The notes below the pieces were generated by a model, which worked only from the letters and a program-made list of their open reading frames with translations, had not been told where the DNA came from and did no database searches. Both the position numbers and the translations under genes were made by a program. A stretch of DNA of 64,000 bases from Capillimicrobium parvum. GTDB taxonomy: Bacteria > Actinomycetota > Thermoleophilia > Solirubrobacterales > Solirubrobacteraceae. The stretch spans positions 1,178,001 to 1,242,000 of the forward strand of contig NZ_CP087164.1 in the NCBI RefSeq assembly GCF_021172045.1, in the 5' to 3' direction. Below, piece by piece: positions 1 through 8,269 of the stretch. Numbering within the stretch: position 1 is the first letter of the stretch; every line of letters begins with the position of its first letter.

Positions 1-582
1 GAGGACCCGGAGAGGCGTGACCGGTTCCTCGGCCACATCCAGCACGAATCGGCGCGCCTGAACCGGCTGGCGTCTTCGTTGCTCGTGCTCGCGCGGGCGC
101 AGACGCGGGAGGCGGAACCGCAACGTGAGGAGATCCCCGTGTGCGGGCTGCTCGAGGAGCTGGTCAGCGGACTAACGCTCAATCCAGGCATCGAGCTGCG
201 GCTCGACTGTCCGGCTGACCTGGTGGTCCACAGCAACCGAGACCTCCTGGAGCACGCAGTGCTCAACCTGGCCAGCAACGCCGCTCGCCACACCACCAGT
301 GGCGCGATCGGCGTGAGCGCCCGTCTCCTCGACGACGACTCCGTGATGCTCGAGGTCAGCGATACAGGCTCCGGTATCGCACCCGAGGAGTTCGACAGGC
401 TCTTCGATCGCTTCTATCGCGGCCCGAGGGAGGTACGGCGCGCCGGTTTCGGGCTCGGACTTCCGATCACCAAGGAGGCCGTCGAGGCGATCGGCGGCCG
501 GATCGAGATCGATTCGATTCACGGCGAGGGCACGACTGCTCGCATCGTCCTCCCGGCTGTCGACGTCACGATGGAGGCATGA
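1..582 (+). CDS. Sensor histidine kinase, C-terminal part (cut by left edge)
   Basis: The frame is open from base 1, so the sensor part and the phospho-accepting histidine lie outside the window. What is visible (193 codons) starts in the second helix of the dimerisation domain (ARLNRLASSLLVLARAQ) and continues into an HATPase_c domain. The N box is HAVLNLASNAARHT, the G1 box DTGSGI followed by an F box (LFDRFYRG), and the G2 box GFGLGLPI. This is an ATP-binding autokinase domain of a membrane two-component sensor. Its stop overlaps the ATG of the response regulator by four bases (ATGA), so the two are translationally coupled, kinase first. The signal sensed cannot be inferred. Confidence 0.9.
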   Translation, partial: EDPERRDRFLGHIQHESARLNRLASSLLVLARAQTREAEPQREEIPVCGLLEELVSGLTLNPGIELRLDCPADLVVHSNRDLLEHAVLNLASNAARHTTSGAIGVSARLLDDDSVMLEVSDTGSGIAPEEFDRLFDRFYRGPREVRRAGFGLGLPITKEAVEAIGGRIEIDSIHGEGTTARIVLPAVDVTMEA

Positions 583-1265
583 ACGAGCGCATCCTCATCG
601 TCGAGGACACCGAGGCGATCCTCGACGCCGTCACCGATGCCCTCGCCGCAGAGGGATTCGACGTGCAGGGCGCCTGCGATGGCACGGCCGCGCTTGCGGT
701 CGCCGAAGCCGAGCCATTCGATCTGGTGATCCTCGACGTCATGCTGCCGGGACTCTCGGGCACCGAGATCTGTCGTCGGCTGCGCGCCACAAGCGCGGTA
801 CCGATCATCATGCTCACCGCCCGCGACGCCGAAGCCGACCGCGTTCTCGGCCTCGAGATCGGCGCCGACGACTACATCACCAAGCCGTTCTCGGAGGTGG
901 AACTGCTCAGCCGTGTTCGTGCGATCCTGCGTCGGCGGCGGCTCGACCGCACTGGAGACTCGGGTCTGCGACGACTCGGCGGGCTGAGTATCGATGGTGT
1001 CAAGCACGAGGTCGTGGCCGACGGAAGACCGGTCGCGCTCACTCCCTCGGAGTACAAGCTGCTCGCGCTGCTCGCCGAGGAGCCGGGCCGGTTGTTCACG
1101 CGCCGCGAAATCATGCAGCATCTCTGGCAGAGCACCTACGTCGGCGATGAGCGGGCTTGCGACGCGCACGTCTCGACGCTGCGCAGCAAGATCGAGCGCG
1201 ACCGCGCGCACCCCGAGCGGATCATCACGGTGCCCGGCTTCGGCTACAAGCTGGTCGCTGCCTGA
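579..1265 (+). CDS. OmpR/PhoB-family response regulator
   Basis: Two-component response regulator of 228 residues, the normal length of the OmpR class. The receiver domain occupies about residues 1-120: acidic pair E9/D10, phospho-acceptor D53 in ILDVMLPG, T80 in IIMLTARD and K102 in YITKPF. A winged-helix DNA-binding domain covers about 130-226 (LTPSEYKLLALLAEEPG, then DAHVSTLRSKIE). The ATG overlaps the kinase stop, so the two proteins form a cognate pair. It probably activates or represses genes nearby. The palindrome at 1313-1330, 50 bp after its stop, is one possible target, but nothing in the sequence proves this. Confidence 0.93.
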   Translation: MNERILIVEDTEAILDAVTDALAAEGFDVQGACDGTAALAVAEAEPFDLVILDVMLPGLSGTEICRRLRATSAVPIIMLTARDAEADRVLGLEIGADDYITKPFSEVELLSRVRAILRRRRLDRTGDSGLRRLGGLSIDGVKHEVVADGRPVALTPSEYKLLALLAEEPGRLFTRREIMQHLWQSTYVGDERACDAHVSTLRSKIERDRAHPERIITVPGFGYKLVAA

Positions 1266-1312
1266 GCTCAACCGCCTGCCGGTCGCGCTCACGGCCGCGC
1301 CGGCGCTGACCA

Positions 1313-1330
1313 TGTGAGGGAACCCTCACA
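1313..1330. promoter_or_regulatory. 18-bp palindrome, possible operator
   Basis: TGTGAGGG-AA-CCCTCACA: perfect 8-bp arms around two bases, in the intergenic region between the response regulator and the zinc-ribbon/sigma pair. A two-base loop is too small for a good terminator hairpin, so a protein-binding site is more likely. It sits about 140 bp before the next start codon. Confidence 0.4.
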
Positions 1331-1472
1331 GCATCTGCACTGCATCGGCAGCGCGGTAGCTGGATCGCCCATGTGACCCCGCTTAGCGTGGCAGACAGCT
1401 GCCAATGTCGCCAAGCGAAGGAGCCTCGATGCTGGGACAGCAACATGGCGTAATCCTCTTAAGCGTGAGATC

Positions 1473-1676
1473 GTGCCGCACGACGCGGTCCCGCCGATGA
1501 TCGTTCTCGGTTGTCGCCATTGCGGATTCTCGATGCGTCCTCGCGCAGCGTTCTTGTCGATGGAGCACTGCCCGCGCTGTCTGGCGCGCCGGCGGGCGGT
1601 GGAGCGCCTGGTCGAAGTGCAGAGCAGGCCGGTGGCACCCCAGCTCGAAGGTTCGTCGGCTTCGAGAGGGTCGTGA
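1473..1676 (+). CDS. Small zinc-ribbon protein upstream of sigma factor
   Basis: A 67-residue protein with two CxxC knuckles, C14-x2-C17 and C33-x2-C36 (GCRHCGF and EHCPRCLARR), the spacing of a small zinc ribbon. The C-terminal third is polar and low in structure. The GTG at 1473 gives the longest version; the ATG at 1497 would also keep both knuckles. It ends two bases before the ATG of the sigma-factor gene, in another frame, so translation is probably coupled. A metal- or redox-responsive partner of the sigma factor is an attractive guess, because zinc-binding anti-sigma factors are known, but this protein is much shorter than those and lacks the usual HxxxCxxC arrangement. Confidence 0.6.
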   Translation: MPHDAVPPMIVLGCRHCGFSMRPRAAFLSMEHCPRCLARRRAVERLVEVQSRPVAPQLEGSSASRGS

Positions 1677-1678
1677 CC

Positions 1679-2377
1679 ATGGCCTCGGCATCGATCGCCC
1701 CGAGCGCGCCGGCGGGCCTGGACACGGTACAGGCGCCGGCTGAATGCAGGCTGCGCTTCCCGGGTGGGGGGGTCGCATACCGCCCGCAGCTTGATGGCGA
1801 GTCGCTGTGGTGGTGGCAGCGGCTGCACGGGACCGAGCCGCTGCGCCGCGAGGCGATCGCCCTTCTGCATGAGCGGCTGCGGCGCGAGGCCGCGTTTCAC
1901 ATTCGCCTGCGGGTGCGCGCGCTGTCAGCGTTTCCGCGCAGCGACATCGACGACCTTGCCGTTGAGGCGGCCGACGATGCGCTGATGGCGCTGCTGCGAA
2001 AGTTGGAGGACTACCGGGGCGACAGTCAGTTCTGGACGTGGGCGCGGCGGTTCGCCGCGTTGGAGGCGCCCGTGAGCATCCGCCGCCGCATCGGACACGA
2101 CCACGTCGGGATCGCCCGTGATCCCGACGTGCTGCTGAATGTGGCCGATCGGGGCGCCTCGGTGGCCGATCAGGTGGAGCTGCGCGAACGGCTTCGAACC
2201 GTCAGCGCCGCAATCGCCGGTTCGCTGACAGCGCGTCAGCGCAGGGTGATGGTGGCGGTGGCGATAAACGGCGTGGCGCCCCGGACGCTGGCGGGCGAAC
2301 TGTGCACCACGCCCGGTGCGATCTACAAGATGCTGCACGATGCGCGCCGCACGTTGCGCGCGCAGGTCGCCGCATGA
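1679..2377 (+). CDS. ECF-like RNA polymerase sigma factor
   Basis: A 232-residue sigma-70-family protein. A region 2-like segment (about residues 75-135) contains the acidic helix DIDDLAVEAADDALMAL and the aromatic stretch FWTWARRFA. A region 4-like helix-turn-helix lies at the C-terminus (LTARQRRVMVAVAINGVAPRTLAGELCTTPGAIYKMLHDARRTL). The ATG at 1679 was chosen because upstream sequence in the same frame is the shadow of the zinc-ribbon gene. The gene follows that gene by two bases. No classic anti-sigma factor is visible next to it, so the zinc-ribbon protein is the only obvious candidate regulator in the operon. Confidence 0.75.
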   Translation: MASASIAPSAPAGLDTVQAPAECRLRFPGGGVAYRPQLDGESLWWWQRLHGTEPLRREAIALLHERLRREAAFHIRLRVRALSAFPRSDIDDLAVEAADDALMALLRKLEDYRGDSQFWTWARRFAALEAPVSIRRRIGHDHVGIARDPDVLLNVADRGASVADQVELRERLRTVSAAIAGSLTARQRRVMVAVAINGVAPRTLAGELCTTPGAIYKMLHDARRTLRAQVAA

Positions 2378-2711
2378 TGAAACGGCCGCCGATAAACCGC
2401 CCAGCCTGCGCATCCGAGCCCTGTGAGCGAGATCGCCCGGCTCGCGCGCATCAGCCCGTTCGGCCGTCGCTACCGCCTACCGACCCAGTTGACGCGTGCG
2501 GTCCGGGGTCGTTTCCGGCGAGCGATCCGCCTTCCGGCTGGGCGGGACGTGACGACTCGGCGAGCACGTCGGGTCGGCGGACGCCCGATGCGTCCGTGCC
2601 GCAGTGCTCGAGTCTCTGAAGGCCGGGGCCATGCCCGGCCCCGAGTTCCCACGAGCACGCAACGACTGTAGAGACGCGATGAGCCGCGAATCGCACCGTG
2701 AAGGAGCCACC
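2378..2711. other. Intergenic stretch with hairpin
   Basis: 334 bases without a convincing gene; the short open frames here have no recognisable composition or motif. The clearest element is a GC-rich hairpin at 2621-2640 (GGCCGGG, loop of six, CCCGGCC), which can also pair in a shifted register up to 2643. It has no T tract. It may terminate sigma-factor transcription or precede the stress-protein promoter. Confidence 0.4.
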
Positions 2712-3266
2712 ATGAATCAGAACGGAACTCCCGTACAGCCATCCCTCGTGGTCGTCGGCGTCGACGGATCGGCCGGAGCAGGTCACGCCCTTCGCTGGGC
2801 GGCCGCCGAGGCGCGCCTGCGCAAGGTCCGGCTGCGCGTCGTCCATGCGTGGACGATCGGTTTCACGGGCATCCCGGGCGGCGGCTACGGCTACATGGGC
2901 GACAGCCGCAGCCTCTCTGGCGAGGGGATCAGCGAGCTTCGACGAGCGGCCGAGGAGTTGCTCGACCGCGCCATAACCGAGATCGCGACCGAGGCTCGAG
3001 GCATCGAGATCGAACGCCAGGTGATCGAAGGAGGAGCCGCCGAGGTCCTCGTCGGTGCCGCCACAGAGGGCGATCTCCTCGTTGTCGGATCCCGCGGGCA
3101 CGGCGGACTCGCCGGCCTCCTGCTCGGCTCGATCAGCCAGCAATGTGCCCATCACGCTTCCTGTCCGGTCGTCATTGTTCGCGCCCCTCGGACATCGGCC
3201 AGCGGGTCGATGTCCACCGGTGTGGCACCGCTCCAGCGCGAGCGGCGGGAGGTGCGGTCGCGATGA
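2712..3266 (+). CDS. Universal stress protein (UspA family)
   Basis: A 184-residue single-domain Usp protein. The N-terminal strand LVVVGVDGSAGAGHALRWA carries the conserved Asp. The ATP-binding signature G-x2-G-x9-G-S is complete (GSRGHGGLAGLLLGS, about residues 126-140), so it should bind ATP. The ATG at 2712 has a good ribosome site, AAGGAG at 2701-2706. The stop overlaps the start of the STAS gene (ATGA), so the two are co-translated. The residues after about 160 are a Ser/Arg-rich tail beyond the usual fold. Family members act in the cytoplasm in stress or dormancy survival; the particular stress is unknown. Confidence 0.9.
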   Translation: MNQNGTPVQPSLVVVGVDGSAGAGHALRWAAAEARLRKVRLRVVHAWTIGFTGIPGGGYGYMGDSRSLSGEGISELRRAAEELLDRAITEIATEARGIEIERQVIEGGAAEVLVGAATEGDLLVVGSRGHGGLAGLLLGSISQQCAHHASCPVVIVRAPRTSASGSMSTGVAPLQRERREVRSR

Positions 3267-3700
3267 TCGGAACCATCGCGATCTCGCCGCCGGAGCGGTC
3301 TCCGGCGGTCGGCCCCCCACCGTTCGAAGTGCGCATCCGGCCGCACCGCGAAGCCGTGCAGCTGAGGCTCGTCGGAGAGCTCGACGTTACCACCACCGCC
3401 CAGCTGCGCGCGGGTGTCGAGGACGCGGTGACCGCGGGGTTCTCCCACGTGGTGATCGACCTGCGCGGGCTGGTCTTCATGGACTGTGCCGGCCTGCGGC
3501 TGCTCCTCGTGCTTAGCGAGGTCGCACGCCGCGGGAGCTGGCGACTGTCGCTCGTCCATGCTCCCGATGCGGTACGCCGGCTGTTCGCACTGACCGCCAC
3601 GCTCGACGTGCTCCCGTTCGTGTCTCCCACAGCGATTTCGGGGGCGCGGCCCGGCCTCAAGCGCCGCCGGCGGCCGAATCATGCGCGCGGCCAAGACTGA
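3263..3700 (+). CDS. STAS-domain protein lacking the phospho-acceptor serine
   Basis: A 145-residue protein with one STAS domain at about residues 20-125 (LRLVGELDVTTTAQL, then VVIDLRGLVFMDCAGLRLLL). Relatives such as SpoIIAA are anti-sigma-factor antagonists switched off by phosphorylation of a serine in the motif D-S-S/T-G. Here the motif reads D74-C75-A76-G77, so no serine or threonine is available. It may be a constitutively active antagonist or may work without a kinase. The Arg/Lys-rich C-terminal tail (GLKRRRRPNHARGQD) is unusual. It is translationally coupled to the universal stress protein, and no anti-sigma kinase lies in the window. Confidence 0.8.
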   Translation: MIGTIAISPPERSPAVGPPPFEVRIRPHREAVQLRLVGELDVTTTAQLRAGVEDAVTAGFSHVVIDLRGLVFMDCAGLRLLLVLSEVARRGSWRLSLVHAPDAVRRLFALTATLDVLPFVSPTAISGARPGLKRRRRPNHARGQD

Positions 3701-3889
3701 ACGGTTCGTGCCGCCAGCAGCGTCGAGGTCGGCGAGCATCGTGGCCCCTTCGGGTCGACGGAGCGTCCAGGCACCGCCGACTTCAACCTGCACTTTTATG
3801 TCCTTTGCCACAGCCAGCGCCATGGCATCGATCATTTAGTCGCGCGCAGCGCCCCCGGGCGCGCCGCCCCGCCGGTTAGCCTGACCGGC

Positions 3890-4672
3890 ATGCGCCGCCG
3901 CCCGGTGGTCTGGCTCGCCGCGACCGGGGCCGTCCTGGTCGCCGGCCTGCTCGGCGTGCGCTCGTGGGTGCTGCGCGACCGCACCGAGCCCATCAGCGTC
4001 GACCGTGCGCTCGACCGCTTCCGCGGCGACCGGCCGGCCCGCGCGCCGCTGCGCCTGCCCGCCGGGGTCCGCGTCCCGGCCGCCGGCGTCTACGAGTACG
4101 CCACCACCGGCGGGGAGCGCGCGGACCTGCTCGGGACGAGCCGGCACGACTACCCGAGGACCACCGCGATGACGGTCGTCCCGGGCGGCTGCGGGTTCAC
4201 CGCCCGGTGGCAGGCTCTCGACCTGCGCAGCGAGCGCTGGACCTTCTGCGCCGGGCCCGACGCGCTGCGCCCGACCCGGTTCGAGGACGTGCACTCCTTC
4301 TACGGCCGCACCGACACCCGCACGTACCGCTGCTCGGGCGGCGCACTGGCGCTCACGCCGCGCGCCGACCGGGTGACGATCGTCTGCGTCCGCGACGGCA
4401 CGACGCGCACGGACCGCGTGCGCGCGGTCGGCGCCGAGCGCATCCGGGTCGGTGGGGAGGAGGTCCTCGCGGCGCATCTGCGCGTCGCGACGACGATGGC
4501 CGGCAGGACCGATGGCACGGGGACCGTCGACCTCTGGCTGGCCCGCGGCACCGGCCTGCCCGTCCGCGTCCGCGCGGACGTCGACAACCGGAGCGACACG
4601 CCGATCGGCAGGCGCGTGCTCTACCGCGAGCGCTATGAGCTGCGGTTGCGCTCGCTGCGCCCGCGCCAGTGA
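3890..4672 (+). CDS. Membrane-anchored hypothetical protein
   Basis: Not recognised. The 260-residue product starts with a positively charged N-terminus and one hydrophobic segment (residues 6-24, VVWLAATGAVLVAGLLGVR), which would be a signal anchor or uncleaved signal peptide. The rest is a soluble, probably extracytoplasmic domain rich in beta-strand-like sequence, with four cysteines in the middle (CGF, FCAG, YRCSGG, IVCVRDG) that could form disulfides. It ends just before the convergent bPH2 gene. From here rightwards G+C content rises compared with bases 1-3700. Confidence 0.7.
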   Translation: MRRRPVVWLAATGAVLVAGLLGVRSWVLRDRTEPISVDRALDRFRGDRPARAPLRLPAGVRVPAAGVYEYATTGGERADLLGTSRHDYPRTTAMTVVPGGCGFTARWQALDLRSERWTFCAGPDALRPTRFEDVHSFYGRTDTRTYRCSGGALALTPRADRVTIVCVRDGTTRTDRVRAVGAERIRVGGEEVLAAHLRVATTMAGRTDGTGTVDLWLARGTGLPVRVRADVDNRSDTPIGRRVLYRERYELRLRSLRPRQ

Positions 4673-4725
4673 CCCGTGCCCCGGGGGCCCGATGGCCAAC
4701 TCGATGCGCGGCGACGGCGCGTTCG

Positions 4726-5232
4726 CTAGAGGCCGTCGGTCGGCTGTCCGCCGACGAGCCGGCTGTGCTCGCGCTGCGCCCGGTCGACCGCGGCGATGAC
4801 GTCCTCCGGGTTGCCGACCCCGTCGAAGCGGAAGTCGGCGTCCGTCGTTCCGGCGGTGTCGAAGTCCACGGCGCCGACCTGCAGGATGCGATCGATCACG
4901 CCCTGGTCGGTGTTGACGTTCTGCACGCGCTCGATGCGCGTCTGCTGGACGTTGCGCGAGATGATCCCGCGCTGGATGCGCAGCCGCTGGTTCGTGATCG
5001 TGTAGACGGTGAACATGCGCCGGACGAACCCGACGAGGATCGTCAGCGCCATCACGACCGCGAAGACCAGGACGACGATCACCCAGTCGATGCTGTCGGC
5101 GATGAGCGTGACCACCGCGGCGACTGCCGCCGCCACCACCGCGAAGAGCGCGCCCTTGAAGTAGAAGGCGAACGTCGACCGCCACGAGGGGTGGCCCTCG
5201 TAGATGACCTCTTCGTCAGCATGCATGTCCAT
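4726..5232 (-). CDS. PH domain-containing membrane protein (bPH2/DUF304)
   Basis: A 168-residue protein with the DUF304 layout: an N-terminal motif EEVIYEGHPSW, two hydrophobic membrane segments (about residues 25-45 and 49-68), then a bacterial PH domain (FTVYTITNQRLRIQRGIISRN, with QQTRIERVQNVNTDQG). Such proteins sit in the cytoplasmic membrane with the PH fold facing the cytoplasm; their roles are poorly defined and include envelope stress resistance in some species. The ATG at 5232 follows a short divergent region shared with the secreted beta-propeller gene (59 bp). Confidence 0.88.
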   Translation of the reverse strand: MDMHADEEVIYEGHPSWRSTFAFYFKGALFAVVAAAVAAVVTLIADSIDWVIVVLVFAVVMALTILVGFVRRMFTVYTITNQRLRIQRGIISRNVQQTRIERVQNVNTDQGVIDRILQVGAVDFDTAGTTDADFRFDGVGNPEDVIAAVDRAQREHSRLVGGQPTDGL

Positions 5233-5291
5233 GGCGGGGGCGAGTCTACGTCCCGCTGCGGCGGGTCGCCAGCGTCGGTAGCGTCCTTGTC

Positions 5292-7070
5292 GTGAGGGGC
5301 CGGTTCGCGATGCTTGCGGGGTTGTTCGCGCTCGCGGCGACGCCTGCGCAGGCCGCCCCGCGTCTGCGCGCGTTCGATTCCTGCGCCGGGCTCGTGCGCT
5401 ACGCCGCCGCGCACGCTCCCCCGGCCGGGCGCATCGGCGTCATACCCCCGCCGTCCGCGAGCGGGACGCCCGACGGCGCGCCGTCGGCCGAGACCCAGCC
5501 CTCCGCCGCCCCGGACGTCTCGCAGACCAACGTGCAGGAGGCGGGCATCGACGAGCCCGACATCGTCAAGACCGACGGCCGCACGCTGTTCGTGATCGGG
5601 CGGGGCCGCCTGCAGGCGATCGACGCCGCCGCGGCCCCGGCACGGCTGCTCGGGTCGGTCGCGCTGCCGGCCGGCGGCGACCACCAGCTGCTGCTCCACG
5701 AGGGGCGCGCGCTGGTCATCTCCCGCGCCCAGGACCAGCCGTTCCCGCTGCCGCGTCCGGTGCGGCCGGGGCCGGGCGCCCCCGTGACGGACGTCCTGCC
5801 GCCCTACCAGCCGCCGCAGACCGTCCTCACGGAGGTCGACGTCCGCGACCCCGCCGCGATGCGCGTCGTGCGCACGATGACCGTGGACGGACTCTCGGTC
5901 GGCGCCCGCCTCCACGGCGCCACGGCGCGGGTCGTCGTCTCGTCGTCGCCGCGCGGCTACGTCGACCCCGTCGCCCGCGCCAGGGCCGCCGGCTGGATGC
6001 CGCGCGCGACGCTGCGCCGCGGCACCGCCGGCGCGGCGCGCACCCGCCGGCTGCTGCCGTGCCGCGCCGTGCGCCGTCCGCGGGCGTTCGCCGGCGCCGG
6101 GATGCTCTCCGTGCTGACCATCGACCTCGAGCGCGGCCTGCCGGCGGTCGACGCGGACGCGCTCATGACCGACGGCGACACCGTCTACGCCTCGGCGGGG
6201 TCGCTGTACGTCGCGACCCGGCGCTACGCGCCGTCGCCGGCCGATGCGACCGTCGGCGCGACGACGAGCATCCACCGCTTCGACACCTCCGACCCGCGCA
6301 GCACGACCTACGCGGCGAGCGGCAGCGTGCCGGGGGCCCTGCTCGGCCAGTTCTCGCTGTCGGAGGACGGCGGCGTCCTGCGAGCCGCGAGCACCGGCGA
6401 CGGCGGCGACGCGCAGCAGAGCTTCGTGACGACCCTGGCCCAGCGCGATGGCCGGCTCACGCAGCTCGGGCAGGTCGGCGGCATCGGCCGCGGCGAGCGC
6501 ATCCACGCGGTGCGCTTCATCGGCCCGGTCGGCTACGTCGTGACCTTCCGCCAGACCGACCCGCTCTTCACGATCGACCTCTCCGATCCCGCCGCGCCCC
6601 GGGTCGCCGGCGAGCTCGAGCTGCTCGGCTACTCGGCCTACCTGCACCCGGTCGGCGACGGCCGCCTGCTCGGGGTCGGCCGCGACGCCACCGCGGGCGG
6701 GCGGCTGAAGGGCGCGCAGGCCTCGCTGTTCGACGTGTCGGACCCGGCGCAGCCGCGCCGCCTCGCGCAGCACGCGCTCGGCTCGGCCGACTCCGCGCAG
6801 GCCGAGTACGACCACCATGCGTTCCTCTGGTGGCCGGCGACCCGGCTCGCCGTGCTGCCGCTGACCGGCGAGGACCCCGGCGCGCTCGGGCTGCGCCTGG
6901 GGGACGGCGAGATCGCCGAGGTCGGGCGCATCGCGCACGCCGGGTCGCCGGTGGACCGCGTCACGGTTGTCGGCGACCGGCTCTTCGCGCTGTGCGGCGA
7001 CGGCGTCGTGGTCGCGTCGCTCGACTCGCTCGCCGAGCGGGGCTTCGTCGCGTTCGGCGCGGCGCGCTAG
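5292..7070 (+). CDS. Secreted beta-propeller domain protein
   Basis: A 592-residue secreted protein. The first 21 residues are a signal peptide (MRGRFAMLAGLFALAATPAQA, cleavage likely after AQA). The signature TNVQEAGIDEPDIVKTDG followed by repeated four-strand blades is typical of the family of secreted proteins with a C-terminal beta-propeller. Members are thought to mediate binding or surface functions; no catalytic motif is visible. The GTG at 5292 was chosen because it supplies the basic N-region; the ATG at 5310 would leave almost none. Its TAG stop shares the palindrome CTAG (7067-7070) with the stop codon of the convergent acetolactate decarboxylase gene. Confidence 0.85.
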   Translation: MRGRFAMLAGLFALAATPAQAAPRLRAFDSCAGLVRYAAAHAPPAGRIGVIPPPSASGTPDGAPSAETQPSAAPDVSQTNVQEAGIDEPDIVKTDGRTLFVIGRGRLQAIDAAAAPARLLGSVALPAGGDHQLLLHEGRALVISRAQDQPFPLPRPVRPGPGAPVTDVLPPYQPPQTVLTEVDVRDPAAMRVVRTMTVDGLSVGARLHGATARVVVSSSPRGYVDPVARARAAGWMPRATLRRGTAGAARTRRLLPCRAVRRPRAFAGAGMLSVLTIDLERGLPAVDADALMTDGDTVYASAGSLYVATRRYAPSPADATVGATTSIHRFDTSDPRSTTYAASGSVPGALLGQFSLSEDGGVLRAASTGDGGDAQQSFVTTLAQRDGRLTQLGQVGGIGRGERIHAVRFIGPVGYVVTFRQTDPLFTIDLSDPAAPRVAGELELLGYSAYLHPVGDGRLLGVGRDATAGGRLKGAQASLFDVSDPAQPRRLAQHALGSADSAQAEYDHHAFLWWPATRLAVLPLTGEDPGALGLRLGDGEIAEVGRIAHAGSPVDRVTVVGDRLFALCGDGVVVASLDSLAERGFVAFGAAR

Positions 7071-7846
7071 CGCTCGCGCTCGGCGGCGGCGACCGCGGCG
7101 GCCTGCGCGGCCGTCGTCGCGATGCGCACCCCGGGCGGCAGTTCGGCGTGCACGTCGGAGGAGTGGTCGATCTGCAGCTCGCCCTCGAGCAGCACGCAGT
7201 CGAAGACGTGGCCGCCGCGCTCGCGCGCTGCATCGGCGGCGTGCAGGTGGTGGCCGGTGACGTTCAGCGCGTCGGCGTCGGCCGGGAAGCGGAAGCCGAC
7301 GAGCGTCGCGTCGACGTCGTGCAGCTCGAAGACCTGTTGCTCGGCGATCACCTCGGCGAGCGGCCGGTACGGGGGCTGCTGGCGGGGGACCGACCGCGCG
7401 CGCATGCGCTCGAAGCGGCCGTCGACGCGCACCGCGTGGACGATCGACGGGCCGCCGGGGAGGTGCGCGTCGGCGATCTCGAGCAGCTCGGCCAGCGTCC
7501 GCGGCCCGTCGACCGCGACCCGCACGTCGGCCGCGAACGGGATGACGACCGCGAACGGCGTGCGCTCGGCCGCCGGCACGGGCCGCAGCGTGCCGTCGAC
7601 GCGCGCGGCGCGGGCGACCCCGTCGACGACGATCAGCTCGCCGTCGAGCGCGTCGAGCGTGCCCAGGCCGAGGTCGCCGTGCTCGAGCACCTCGCCGACC
7701 GTCACGTCCCCGTCGTAGGCGCCGTCGAGCAGCGCGCCGATCGTCGAGGTCTGAAAGACGACGTGCGGGTCGTGCTCGGGGTGCAGGTCGGCGTGGCGCA
7801 GCGCCTGCACGTGCAGCGCGCGGACCAGGTGGCGGTGGTCGTCCAT
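7067..7846 (-). CDS. budA: Alpha-acetolactate decarboxylase
   Basis: A 259-residue protein matching the usual length of BudA/AlsD, which converts 2-acetolactate to acetoin and CO2 with a zinc ion. The N-terminal family block is FQTSTIGALLDGAYDGD, then GLGTLDALDGELIVVDG. The zinc ligands are visible as H200-x-H202 and H213 in the block GHHLHAADAARERGGHVFD. The ATG at 7846 leaves 27 bp to the divergently transcribed HIT gene. No acetolactate synthase or butanediol dehydrogenase lies nearby, so it may divert branched-chain amino-acid intermediates rather than serve a dedicated butanediol operon. Confidence 0.9.
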   Translation of the reverse strand: MDDHRHLVRALHVQALRHADLHPEHDPHVVFQTSTIGALLDGAYDGDVTVGEVLEHGDLGLGTLDALDGELIVVDGVARAARVDGTLRPVPAAERTPFAVVIPFAADVRVAVDGPRTLAELLEIADAHLPGGPSIVHAVRVDGRFERMRARSVPRQQPPYRPLAEVIAEQQVFELHDVDATLVGFRFPADADALNVTGHHLHAADAARERGGHVFDCVLLEGELQIDHSSDVHAELPPGVRIATTAAQAAAVAAAERER

Positions 7847-7873
7847 GGCCCGGCGCACGGTAGCCTCGCGGCC

Positions 7874-8269
7874 GTGCCCTCGATCTTCAGCCGCATCATC
7901 GCCGGGGAGATCCCGGCCCACAAGCTGCGCGAGGACGACCGCTTCCTCGCCTTCCTCGACATCCGGCCGATCCGCGCCGGCCACGCGCTCGTGATCCCCA
8001 AGCAGGAGATCGACGAGCTGTTCGACCTGCCCGACGACCTCCTCGGCGACCTGTTCGTGTTCGCCAGGCCGGTCGCCGCGGCGATCAAGGCCGAGTCGGG
8101 CGCGGCGCGGGTCGGCGTCGCCGTCGTCGGCATCGAGGTGCCGCACGCGCACGTGCACCTCGTGCCGCTCGACAACGTCCACGACATCGACTTCCGGCTC
8201 GCCAAGCCCGCCGATCAGGACGAGCTGGCCGCGCTCGCCGAGCGGCTCCGCGCGCGCATCGACGGCTGA
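7874..8269 (+). CDS. HIT family protein (nucleotide hydrolase/transferase)
   Basis: A 131-residue cytoplasmic protein of the Hint/HinT type. The histidine triad is HAHVHL (H91, H93, H95), preceded by the usual IFSRIIAGEIPAHKL start and the middle motif HALVIPKQEIDELFDL. It should hydrolyse AMP-linked phosphoramidates or dinucleoside polyphosphates. The GTG at 7874 is the first start codon that gives the canonical N-terminus. The gene is divergent from budA, and its last 55 bases overlap the 3' end of the convergent membrane-protein gene. Confidence 0.92.
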   Translation: MPSIFSRIIAGEIPAHKLREDDRFLAFLDIRPIRAGHALVIPKQEIDELFDLPDDLLGDLFVFARPVAAAIKAESGAARVGVAVVGIEVPHAHVHLVPLDNVHDIDFRLAKPADQDELAALAERLRARIDG

